Positions 1 through 7,893 of a stretch of 64,000 nucleotides of DNA are shown here, in pieces. The stretch is from Vibrio natriegens NBRC 15636 = ATCC 14048 = DSM 759 (lineage in GTDB: Bacteria; Pseudomonadota; Gammaproteobacteria; Enterobacterales; Vibrionaceae). How positions within the stretch are numbered: the stretch's first letter is position 1; every line of letters starts with the position of its first letter. The stretch spans positions 1,984,001 to 2,048,000 of the forward strand of contig NZ_CP141822.1 of assembly GCF_035621455.1 (NCBI RefSeq). Direction: 5' to 3'. The notes below the pieces were generated by a model. It had not been told where the DNA came from and did not search any database. It was given only the letters and a program-made list of their open reading frames with translations. The position numbers and the translations under genes were made by a program.

Positions 1-1013
1 ACCAAGTTTACTTAGCGCGCCACTACGGGGCTGACGCCATCTTATTGATGCTGTCTGTACTTAACGATGAAGAATACAAAGCATTAGCTGAAGTCGCTCA
101 CAGCCTGAACATGGGTATTCTGACAGAAGTCAGCAACGAAGAAGAGCTGCATCGTGCGGTTGATTTGGGTGCACTTGTTATCGGTATCAACAACCGTAAC
201 CTACGCGACTTAAGTACTGACCTTAACCGTACCAAAGAGTTAGCACCGTTGATTCGAAAGCTCGCGCCAAAAGCAACCGTGATTTCAGAGTCAGGCATTT
301 ACACACACCAACAAGTTCGAGATTTAGCGGCTTACGCGGACGGATTCCTGATTGGCAGTTCGCTTATGTCCGAAGACAATCTGGAGCTCGCTGTTCGTAA
401 AGTCACATTGGGTGAAAATAAGGTTTGTGGTTTGACCCACCCTGACGATGCAGCAAAAGCTTATAAAGCGGGAGCGGTATTTGGCGGACTGATTTTTGTT
501 GAACAGTCTAAACGAGCGGTGGATTTAGAGACGGCTCGACTCACCATGAGCGGCGCGCCACTTAAATATGTAGGCGTGTTCCAAAATCATGAGATTGATT
601 TTGTAGCCGCAATTGTGACATCGCTTGGTTTAAAAGCGGTTCAGCTGCACGGCGCTGAAGATCAAACCTACGTCAACCAGTTAAAAGCTGAACTTCCTGC
701 TGGCGTTGAAATTTGGAAAGCGTATGGCGTCAAAGAGAGCGCGCCAACTTTGCTTGCGGAAAACGTTGATCGCCATTTATTGGATGCGCAGGTCGGGAAT
801 AAATCTGGTGGTACCGGACAAGTTTTCGACTGGTCTCTTATCGGCGACCCAAGTCAAATCATGTTAGCAGGTGGACTGTCGCCTGAGAATGCTCAACAAG
901 CGGCGTCATTAGGTTGCTTGGGATTAGATTTAAACTCTGGCGTAGAAAGCGCGCCAGGTAAAAAAGATGCACAGAAGTTGCAGGCCGCGTTTAACGCAAT
1001 TCGCAACTACTAA
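1..1013 (+). CDS. trpCF: Bifunctional indole-3-glycerol-phosphate synthase / phosphoribosylanthranilate isomerase (5' partial)
   Basis: Two consecutive cytosolic steps of tryptophan synthesis: isomerisation of phosphoribosylanthranilate (TrpF) and ring closure to indole-3-glycerol phosphate (TrpC). The reading frame is open from base 3, so the gene enters from outside the window. About 336 residues are visible of a family length near 453. The first ~130 visible residues are the end of the TrpC barrel ([20 protein letters not shown]). The rest is the TrpF barrel, beginning near NKVCGLTH and containing QLHG and GGLSPEN. The fusion is typical of gammaproteobacteria. trpB follows after 40 bases, in the standard trp order. 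The ATG at 45 is internal and not the true start. Confidence 0.95.
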   Translation, partial: QVYLARHYGADAILLMLSVLNDEEYKALAEVAHSLNMGILTEVSNEEELHRAVDLGALVIGINNRNLRDLSTDLNRTKELAPLIRKLAPKATVISESGIYTHQQVRDLAAYADGFLIGSSLMSEDNLELAVRKVTLGENKVCGLTHPDDAAKAYKAGAVFGGLIFVEQSKRAVDLETARLTMSGAPLKYVGVFQNHEIDFVAAIVTSLGLKAVQLHGAEDQTYVNQLKAELPAGVEIWKAYGVKESAPTLLAENVDRHLLDAQVGNKSGGTGQVFDWSLIGDPSQIMLAGGLSPENAQQAASLGCLGLDLNSGVESAPGKKDAQKLQAAFNAIRNY

Positions 1014-1053
1014 AATTATTCGTAGCAAGAAAATTACGAGAAGGACTATCACG

Positions 1054-2244
1054 ATGGCAAAACTGAATGCCTACTTTGGCGAATATGGCGGTCAGTACGT
1101 TCCGCAAATCCTCGTTCCTGCATTGGAGCAACTTGAGCAAGCATTTATTGACGCACAGGAAGATCCAGAGTTCCGTAGCGAATTCATGACACTTCTTCAG
1201 GAATATGCAGGTCGCCCTACGGCGCTAACGCTTACTCGCAACTTAACTAAAGGTACAAAGACCAAACTGTACCTAAAGCGTGAAGACTTACTCCACGGCG
1301 GCGCACACAAAACTAACCAGGTGCTAGGTCAGGCTCTACTGGCTAAGCGCATGGGCAAAACAGAAATCATCGCTGAAACCGGTGCGGGTCAACACGGTGT
1401 CGCAACAGCACTAGCATGTGCGCTACTTGGTCTGAAATGTCGCGTTTATATGGGTGCGAAAGACGTTGAGCGTCAAAGCCCGAACGTGTTCCGCATGAAA
1501 CTCATGGGCGCTGAAGTCATTCCGGTACATTCTGGTTCGGCAACACTTAAAGATGCGTGTAATGAAGCACTGCGTGACTGGTCAGCAACGTACGAAGACG
1601 CGCACTACCTACTAGGTACGGCAGCGGGCCCTCACCCGTTCCCAACTATTGTTCGCGAGTTTCAGCGTATGATTGGTGAAGAAACCAAGAACCAGATTCT
1701 GGCTCGTGAAGGACGTCTTCCAGATGCAGTTATCGCTTGTGTTGGCGGTGGCTCTAACGCCATTGGTATGTTTGCTGATTTCATCGAAGAAGAAAGTGTT
1801 CGCCTTATTGGAGTCGAACCTGCAGGTAAAGGTATCGATACCGACCAACACGGTGCGCCGCTGAAACACGGTAAGACAGGCATTTATTTCGGTATGAAAG
1901 CGCCAATCATGCAAGATGAAAACGGACAGATCGAAGAGTCCTACTCCGTTTCTGCTGGTCTTGATTTTCCATCTGTTGGGCCTCAGCACGCTTACTTGAA
2001 TTCCATTGGCCGCGCGGAATACGCCAATGTAACCGATGATGAAGCCTTGGATGCTTTCCAGGAAATTGCGCGTAGTGAAGGTATCATTGCGGCACTTGAA
2101 TCGTCTCACGCACTTGCACACGCGTTGCGTATGGCTCGCGAAAATCCAGAAAAAGAGCAGCTTTTAGTCGTCAACTTATCCGGTCGTGGTGACAAAGACA
2201 TCTTCACCGTAAACGCCATCCTAGAAGAAAAAGGAGTGATCTAA
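1054..2244 (+). CDS. trpB: Tryptophan synthase beta chain
   Basis: PLP-dependent condensation of indole and serine to tryptophan, in an alpha2-beta2 complex with TrpA. The product is 396 aa, the usual length. The PLP-binding lysine is K86 in GGAHKTN, and the phosphate-binding glycine-rich loop GGGSNAIG is present. The start at ATG 1054 is chosen over an upstream in-frame codon at 967, because it follows an AGAAGGA ribosome site and gives the conserved N-terminus [13 protein letters not shown]. The stop overlaps the trpA start by one base (TAATG), which implies translational coupling. Confidence 0.97.
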   Translation: MAKLNAYFGEYGGQYVPQILVPALEQLEQAFIDAQEDPEFRSEFMTLLQEYAGRPTALTLTRNLTKGTKTKLYLKREDLLHGGAHKTNQVLGQALLAKRMGKTEIIAETGAGQHGVATALACALLGLKCRVYMGAKDVERQSPNVFRMKLMGAEVIPVHSGSATLKDACNEALRDWSATYEDAHYLLGTAAGPHPFPTIVREFQRMIGEETKNQILAREGRLPDAVIACVGGGSNAIGMFADFIEEESVRLIGVEPAGKGIDTDQHGAPLKHGKTGIYFGMKAPIMQDENGQIEESYSVSAGLDFPSVGPQHAYLNSIGRAEYANVTDDEALDAFQEIARSEGIIAALESSHALAHALRMARENPEKEQLLVVNLSGRGDKDIFTVNAILEEKGVI

Positions 2245-3050
2245 TGAGTCGTTATGAGAAGATGTTTGCTCGCCTGAACGAAAAGAACCAAGGCGCGTTT
2301 GTACCGTTCGTAACGGTAGGTGATCCCAATGCAGAACAATCATACAAAATTATGGAAACCCTTGTTGAATCGGGTGCTGACGCACTTGAGCTGGGCATTC
2401 CGTTTTCTGACCCACTAGCAGATGGCCCGACAATTCAGGGAGCAAATAAACGTGCACTGGAGTCTGGCGCAACACCAAGTATCTGCTTTGAGCAAATAGG
2501 CAAGATTCGCGCCCAATACCCAGATCTACCAATCGGGCTATTGATGTATGCGAACTTGGTTTACTCTCGCGGTATTGAAAACTTTTACGAACACTGTGCC
2601 AAAGCCGGTATCGACTCTGTTCTGATTGCCGACGTACCAACCAATGAAAGCGCAGAGTTCGTCGCAGCCGCTGAGAAGTTCGGCATTCATCCGATCTTTA
2701 TTGCGCCACCAACGGCCAGCGATGAAACCCTGGAGCAAGTGGCAGAGCTAAGTGGCGGTTATACCTACCTACTTTCTCGAGCGGGTGTAACAGGGACAGA
2801 AACGAAGGCAAATATGCCTGTTGGACAGTTGTTAGAAAGACTAAACCAATTCGATGCTCCACCAGCGTTACTTGGCTTCGGTATCTCTGAGCCAGAACAA
2901 GTGAAACAAGCAATAGAGGCTGGTGCCGCTGGCGCCATCTCTGGTTCAGCCGTGGTTAAAATCATTGAGACGCACGCAGAGCAGCCACAGATTATGCTGG
3001 ACAAGCTTGGTGAGTTTGTTTCGGCAATGAAGGCCGCTACTCAAAAATAA
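2244..3050 (+). CDS. trpA: Tryptophan synthase alpha chain
   Basis: Cleaves indole-3-glycerol phosphate to indole and glyceraldehyde-3-phosphate; the indole is channelled to TrpB. At 268 aa this is a full-length TIM barrel. The catalytic pair is visible: E49 in [10 protein letters not shown] and D60 in DPLADGP. The phosphate-binding glycines are in [10 protein letters not shown] and GAISGSA. The ribosome site AAGGAG lies inside the end of trpB, and the start overlaps the trpB stop. It is the last gene of the trp operon, followed by a strong terminator. Confidence 0.97.
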   Translation: MSRYEKMFARLNEKNQGAFVPFVTVGDPNAEQSYKIMETLVESGADALELGIPFSDPLADGPTIQGANKRALESGATPSICFEQIGKIRAQYPDLPIGLLMYANLVYSRGIENFYEHCAKAGIDSVLIADVPTNESAEFVAAAEKFGIHPIFIAPPTASDETLEQVAELSGGYTYLLSRAGVTGTETKANMPVGQLLERLNQFDAPPALLGFGISEPEQVKQAIEAGAAGAISGSAVVKIIETHAEQPQIMLDKLGEFVSAMKAATQK

Positions 3051-3071
3051 GCCCTCTTCTTGATGTAAATA

Positions 3072-3104
3072 AACGCCCGCTGATAACTATAAGCGGGCGT
3101 TTTT
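3072..3104 (+). terminator. Rho-independent terminator of the trp operon
   Basis: Ten-base stem AACGCCCGCT / AGCGGGCGTT with a loop of about ten bases, followed by a run of T, 21 bases after the trpA stop. Confidence 0.9.
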
Positions 3105-3323
3105 ATGTTTGGCGGATAAACGACTCGATTCTCTATTTAAGCCACTTACTTTTCATATCAACCGTTTCTCAAACCAACCACTGTCTAAATAAATGATGCG
3201 CACTCAAATAGAGACCCATCACAAATTCAGATTATTACCCTCTCCCGAGACAAGCGCCCTGAGTGCATCGAATTATAAAATGTTAAAATAGCTCAGTTAA
3301 CAGTGCTGCATTAAGGTACCGAC

Positions 3324-4016
3324 ATGGAAGAGTTAAAAAAGTTGTTGCTTCAATGCCCCGTACTATCTGGATTACCTGAAGAGGGCATCAATGACGCGGT
3401 ACAAATTGCAAGAACCCGGCATTTCGACGAAAAAGCGCTTATCTGTAACAAAGGAGACAAGCATTCATCTCTGATGGTGATTGCTAAAGGAGCAGTAAGA
3501 GTCAACTCGATAAGTACAAAAGGCAAAGAAGTCACGTTAATGATTTTTGATGCGGGCGGCTGGTTCGGAGACAATGTTTTCTCACCCGGTATGCCGCGCA
3601 TATTCGGAGCTACGGCTCATTCCGACGTGACACTCCTGGAGCTACAAGGGGATAAATTCCGTCAGTTGCTGGCTAAGTACCCGCAAAGTTACCCAGTCAT
3701 TCTGGATCTGATGAGTCGAAGGCTGTGGTCGGCAATATCCGTTATAGAAGACGATGCAATACGAGGCATTGAAGAGCGTATTGGTCGCCGGTTGCTCTTA
3801 CTCGCGACTTATCAAACCAATCGGGCAATCAGTGCAGAGCCATGTATGGTTCGTGTCACAAGAGAACACATCGCAAATATGATGGGACTGACAAGACAAA
3901 GCGTACACAAAGTCTTAAAAAAAATGGAAAGCGAGGGAATACTCTCTCTGAGCTACGGGAGCATCACAATTCCCAATCCTCTGGAGATGGAAGAATATCT
4001 CAAACAACTTGAATAA
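3324..4016 (+). CDS. Crp/Fnr-family transcriptional regulator
   Basis: A 230-aa protein with an N-terminal cyclic-nucleotide-binding-like beta-roll (about residues 15-125), a dimerisation helix (about 125-150) and a C-terminal winged helix with VTREHIANMMGLTRQSV as the likely recognition helix-turn-helix (about 173-190). The N-terminal cysteines are not in the Fnr four-cysteine arrangement, so oxygen sensing through an Fe-S cluster is unlikely. The beta-roll lacks a clear cAMP phosphate-binding cassette, so the effector is unknown. It is monocistronic, between the trp terminator and a convergent acyl-CoA ligase. Family assignment is firm; target genes cannot be read from the sequence. Confidence 0.85.
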   Translation: MEELKKLLLQCPVLSGLPEEGINDAVQIARTRHFDEKALICNKGDKHSSLMVIAKGAVRVNSISTKGKEVTLMIFDAGGWFGDNVFSPGMPRIFGATAHSDVTLLELQGDKFRQLLAKYPQSYPVILDLMSRRLWSAISVIEDDAIRGIEERIGRRLLLLATYQTNRAISAEPCMVRVTREHIANMMGLTRQSVHKVLKKMESEGILSLSYGSITIPNPLEMEEYLKQLE

Positions 4017-4068
4017 CCCATGCCCCTGCATCATCCCCTGTATCAGAAAATAAAAAGTATCAGAAAAC

Positions 4069-4096
4069 AAAAAAAGCCAGCTAATCACTAGCTGGC
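4069..4096 (-). terminator. Rho-independent terminator of the acyl-CoA ligase gene
   Basis: Stem GCCAGCTA / TAGCTGGC with a five-base loop. On the minus strand it runs into seven T residues, just past the stop of the gene ending at 4115. It may also stop the convergent Crp/Fnr gene. Confidence 0.85.
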
Positions 4097-4114
4097 TTGC
4101 ATTTCATCATTTGT

Positions 4115-5656
4115 CTAAGCGACTTTAAGTTCAGATTTCAATTCACGTTTCAAAATCTTACCCGTTGCACTCATCGGAAGCTGGTCTCGAATCTCGACAA
4201 AGCGTGGGTATTTAAATGCCGCTAAGTGTTCACGTCCCCAAGCCTGAAGGTCGGCCGCTTCAATGTCCTGATCAGGCTTAAGCACTACGTAAGCTTTGAT
4301 TTCCTCTCCGTACTCTTGATGAGGAATACCAATCACCGCGACCATCGCAACAGCAGGGTGCGTCATGAACACTTCTTCAATTTCACGCGGGTAAACGTTA
4401 AAGCCACCACGAATAATCAAATCTTTGATTCGATCCACGATGTACAAGTTACCTGCTTCATCAAAACGGCCAACGTCACCCGTGTGGAACCAACCGTTTT
4501 TCAGTACTGACTCTGTTACTTCTGGGCGGCCCAAGTAGCCTTTCATCACATTGTGACCGCGTACGATGATTTCACCCTCTTCACCCACAGGGACTTGATT
4601 ACCCTCTAGGTCGACAAGCTTAACCTCAACACCTTGGATAGGTTGACCAACCGAACCAGGAATTCGCTCTTGATCTAAATGGTTAAAGCAGGCGATAGGA
4701 CTCGTTTCAGATAAACCGTAGCCTTCCAGAATAGGCACATTGAACTTCTCTTCAAACGCACGGAACACTTCCGTTGGTAACGATGAACCACCACTTGCCG
4801 CCACGCGCAGCGACGAAATATCATAATCAGCATCCGCATGAAGCATACCGATGTACATTGTTGGTACGCCCGCAAAAATGGTCACTTTATGTTTTTCGAT
4901 CAATTCAAGAACATGAGAAGGTTCAAATCGAGGAACAAGAACCAAAGTTGCACCACTCAAGACACTGGCGTTCAAGTGCACGGTTTGGCCAAATGTGTGG
5001 AACAGAGGCAAGGTCACTAAGTGTACATCATCACCTTGAGCAGCCATGATGTTCTGCCCAACAATCGCGTTCATCACGATGTTTTGTTGCGTTAGTTCCG
5101 CACCTTTCGGCATTCCCGTCGTACCTGAGGTATACAATACAACACAAGTGTCATCCGCATTACGAGGCACGTAATCAGCCAGCGGTTCAACATCACGAAT
5201 GAAAGCGTTAAGAGTTGGTACACCACCCCACTCTAAATCAGCCTGCGACTGGGTCATGACAATCATGTTTTCGCAGGTTTCAACTTCCTTGAAGGCTTTC
5301 ACACCTTCTCTGGCCATTGGTAACTCTGGTGTACCTTCAAAACAGAAGAAAAACTTAGCGTTTGAGTCTTCCAGGTGATATTTGATTTCTCTCGCTTTCA
5401 ACAACACGTTGAGTGGTACGGCAACGGCGCCCGCTTTCTGAACAGCGAAATAAATAAACGCAAAGAAAGGCAGATTAGGACACGACAACGCGACTCGGTC
5501 ACCCGGTTTGACACCACTATTGATCAAAGACGTCGCAATTTTGCCCGCGATCGCATCAAATTGAGAATAAGAAATTTCCAAGTCACCGCATATCAACGCT
5601 GTCTTATCAGGCTTACTGGCAGCATTTCGCTGCAGCGCAGCAGCAAGATTCATCAT
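4115..5656 (-). CDS. Long-chain fatty acid--CoA ligase (AMP-binding family)
   Basis: ANL-superfamily enzyme, 513 aa, that adenylates a carboxylic acid and transfers it to CoA. The P-loop TSGTTGMPKG, the adenine-binding GYGLSETSP, the hinge region around FHTGDVGRFDE and DRIKDLIIRGG, and the C-terminal catalytic lysine in ATGKILKREL are all present, so it should be active. A FadD-like role in fatty-acid activation is the default inference; the acyl specificity is not readable. The start at 5656 follows GGTGGAG at suitable spacing; a second ATG is adjacent. It is transcribed alone, divergently from the symporter gene. Confidence 0.88.
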   Translation of the reverse strand: MMNLAAALQRNAASKPDKTALICGDLEISYSQFDAIAGKIATSLINSGVKPGDRVALSCPNLPFFAFIYFAVQKAGAVAVPLNVLLKAREIKYHLEDSNAKFFFCFEGTPELPMAREGVKAFKEVETCENMIVMTQSQADLEWGGVPTLNAFIRDVEPLADYVPRNADDTCVVLYTSGTTGMPKGAELTQQNIVMNAIVGQNIMAAQGDDVHLVTLPLFHTFGQTVHLNASVLSGATLVLVPRFEPSHVLELIEKHKVTIFAGVPTMYIGMLHADADYDISSLRVAASGGSSLPTEVFRAFEEKFNVPILEGYGLSETSPIACFNHLDQERIPGSVGQPIQGVEVKLVDLEGNQVPVGEEGEIIVRGHNVMKGYLGRPEVTESVLKNGWFHTGDVGRFDEAGNLYIVDRIKDLIIRGGFNVYPREIEEVFMTHPAVAMVAVIGIPHQEYGEEIKAYVVLKPDQDIEAADLQAWGREHLAAFKYPRFVEIRDQLPMSATGKILKRELKSELKVA

Positions 5657-6198
5657 AATGACTCCACCTCTAGATTATTGGCATTCACGTTGTTCTTAAG
5701 GATTCAACAACAAAAAGTTAACGATAGAGTGGCTTTTTACGGTTATTGCATCTTCAACCCACCACTTGTTAACATTATATTTACAAGACTTAACATCCCA
5801 AGAATGTAAAATATTTAACATTTATAACCGTGAAATCACTAAAGTGTGAGCTTGCATCCTAATTATTGTCATAAATATCAGGCAATAAATACGCCCTCCC
5901 CCAACCCAAAAACAGGAAACAAGTTGTTAACAAATATTTCATCCTCAATCGCTAACCTCATTAACCAAATTAATGTAACAACCATTAATGCATTTGATAA
6001 ACAAATAGCAAACGTTTGCTTTTGAGCAAAAAGTTAGCATTCGTCAATGAAATATCGATTTTTTCATCAATAACCCTGTTTAGCATATTGCCAATTGTGA
6101 ATGATAAGTGTAAAAAGCGAGGGCGAAATTATTCTCCGTTTATTTATATGTGAACAGTGTGTAATTTTAGGATTTTACATTTTATTAGCACAGAGGTT
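5657..6198. other. Long divergent intergenic region
   Basis: About 540 AT-rich bases between the divergent acyl-CoA ligase and symporter genes. No credible coding frame was seen. It should carry both promoters and contains a perfect 14-base palindrome of PurR type (listed separately). Confidence 0.6.
6007..6020. promoter_or_regulatory. PurR/LacI-type operator palindrome
   Basis: AGCAAACGTTTGCT is a perfect palindrome. Its core GCAAACGTTTGC matches the centre of the enterobacterial PurR consensus (ACGCAAACGTTTGCGT). It lies about 180 bases upstream of the symporter start. PurR or another LacI-family protein is the inferred ligand. Confidence 0.55.
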
Positions 6199-7467
6199 AT
6201 GGAAGTGTTAAAAGAAAAGAGTTTGCTAAACAACATTGGCGTGCAAGTCGTCATTGCAATGATCGTGGGTACAGCCGCTGGTGCTCTAATGGGTCACGAC
6301 GCTACGGTCTTCGCGCCACTTGGTGCTATCTTTATCAACCTAATCAAAATGCTAGTAATCCCATTGGTTGCTGTCGCTTTGATTTCTGGTGCTGCTGGTC
6401 TTGGAAATAGCCAGTCTGCAGGTAAAGTTGGCTTAGTAACACTAGGTTACTTTGGTCTAACATCTGCTCTTGCAGTAGCACTTGCTCTATTTATGGGTGA
6501 AGTATTCCAACCGGGCATCGGCATCGACGTTTCTGGCGTTGAAGGCATGTTCTCAGCTGAATACGCTTCTAAAGGTGAGCTGCCAACTTTCTGGGCTACC
6601 ATCACTGGTATGATCCCAACCAACGTTTTCCAGTCGCTGAATGATGCGAACATCCTACAGATCCTAGTTTTCTGTATGTTCTTTGGTATTGCGATTTCTC
6701 AACAAACTAAAGAACGCCGTGATCCTATCATCAACGGTGTTAACTGCATTGTTGACGCGATGGTTTGGATGATCAACAAGGTGATGATCATTGCTCCTAT
6801 CGGTGTATTCGGCCTGATGGCTGAAGCTGTGGGTACATTTGGTTTCGGCGCACTGATGGTTGTATTCAAACTGTTCGTTGTATACACAGCCGCTATCCTA
6901 ATTTTTGGCTTCGTTGTCTACCCTGCGATGGTTCATATCTTCACTAAGACCTCTGCGAAGAAATTCATCTCTTCAATGAAGAAACCACAAGCAGTTGCAC
7001 TATCAACAGCATCTTCAATGGCGACACTGCCAGTAACGATGGATACTTGTGAAAAAGACCTAGGCGTTAGAAACTCTACCGCTTCGTTCGTTCTGCCTCT
7101 TGGCGCAACGATCAACATGTCTGGTAACGCAATTTACTACGGCTTGGTAGCAATCTTCTTTGCTCAGCTATTTAACATCGACCTAGGCATGGGCGCTTAC
7201 ATCGCGATCATCGTAACTTCTACTCTTGGTGCGGTTGGTCAGGCTGGTGTGCCGGGTCCATCATTCTTGGTTGTTGCGGTTCTACTAGCGGCTGGTATTC
7301 CAATTGAAGGTCTGCCACTACTATTCGCTCTTGACCGTATCTTCGATATGATTCGTACTGCTCTGAACATCACGGGCGATGCAGCATGTGCTGTTATTGT
7401 TGATGCACTTGTAGAAGAAGAAGTACAAGCAAATAAAGAAGTTGAGCTGAGTAAGCAAGAAGCTTAA
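6199..7467 (+). CDS. Dicarboxylate/amino acid:cation symporter (DAACS family)
   Basis: Inner-membrane secondary transporter related to GltP/DctA/GltT that imports an acidic amino acid or C4-dicarboxylate with Na+ or H+. The 422-aa product has about eight membrane segments plus re-entrant loops. It carries the serine-rich hairpin region (ALSTASSMATLPVT), the TM7 motif NMSGNA where many relatives have NMDGTA, and the TM8 motif LDRIFDMIRTALNITGD. The substitution in TM7 makes the exact substrate uncertain. AGAGG at 6192-6196 lies very close to ATG 6199, so a GTG at 6205 is an alternative start; an upstream GTG at 6157 has no ribosome site. The gene is monocistronic with its own terminator. Confidence 0.9.
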   Translation: MEVLKEKSLLNNIGVQVVIAMIVGTAAGALMGHDATVFAPLGAIFINLIKMLVIPLVAVALISGAAGLGNSQSAGKVGLVTLGYFGLTSALAVALALFMGEVFQPGIGIDVSGVEGMFSAEYASKGELPTFWATITGMIPTNVFQSLNDANILQILVFCMFFGIAISQQTKERRDPIINGVNCIVDAMVWMINKVMIIAPIGVFGLMAEAVGTFGFGALMVVFKLFVVYTAAILIFGFVVYPAMVHIFTKTSAKKFISSMKKPQAVALSTASSMATLPVTMDTCEKDLGVRNSTASFVLPLGATINMSGNAIYYGLVAIFFAQLFNIDLGMGAYIAIIVTSTLGAVGQAGVPGPSFLVVAVLLAAGIPIEGLPLLFALDRIFDMIRTALNITGDAACAVIVDALVEEEVQANKEVELSKQEA

Positions 7468-7490
7468 TTTTCCGTAATTCAACTTTTAAG

Positions 7491-7519
7491 AAGCCGCTCA
7501 AATTGAGCGGCTTTTTTTA
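7491..7519 (+). terminator. Rho-independent terminator of the symporter gene
   Basis: Stem AAGCCGCTCA / TGAGCGGCTT with a three-base loop and a long T run. Confidence 0.92.
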
Positions 7520-7626
7520 TCCAACTTTTGCATTAGGTAACCATACAAACAGAAACTGGTAGCATAAATTATTTATCATGATATAACGCACCTATAAAAC
7601 ATAAAATATCAGTGCTAGGTTGTCTC

Positions 7627-7893
7627 ATGAGTCTAAAGTTGTCTTTAGACCTGATCTCCAATACAGATTGGTCTATTCAAAAAAATCAAATAGTTGTACA
7701 TGAAATCATTCATCGTACGGCGTTCTGCCACCTGCTAGTAAACTTATGTTTTCCTAGCCGTGGCTTCACAGGCTGTGCCCGTATTTTCATCAAAGCGTGG
7801 CGCGAGAAATCTCAAACTTTCTTGTTAGAATTCAGTGGCAAGTATTGCGAACCACAAAACAGATGTTTTCAACAGGTGAACCAGAATGTTTGA
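7627..7893 (+). pseudogene. Probable 3' remnant of luxM (HAI-1 acyl-homoserine lactone synthase)
   Basis: A short frame, open from 7582 after an in-frame stop at 7579; first ATG 7627, GTG at 7612. It encodes about 88 aa and overlaps the luxN start by eight bases. In the V. harveyi group, luxM (about 400 aa) sits directly upstream of luxN. Here only about 360 bases separate the symporter terminator from luxN, so a full luxM cannot fit. The peptide is rich in Cys, Phe and Arg and looks like a piece of a conserved enzyme (HRTAFCHLLVNLCFPSRGF, CARIFIKAWREKSQ) rather than random sequence. Identification as the LuxM C-terminus rests on position and character; no alignment was run. The alternative is an unrelated small gene. 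Confidence 0.6.

Noticed and set aside
16..957. Repeated GCGCGCCA octamers in trpCF
   Set aside because: Four occurrences in one coding region are explained by codon use for Ala-Pro and similar pairs; no spacing pattern.
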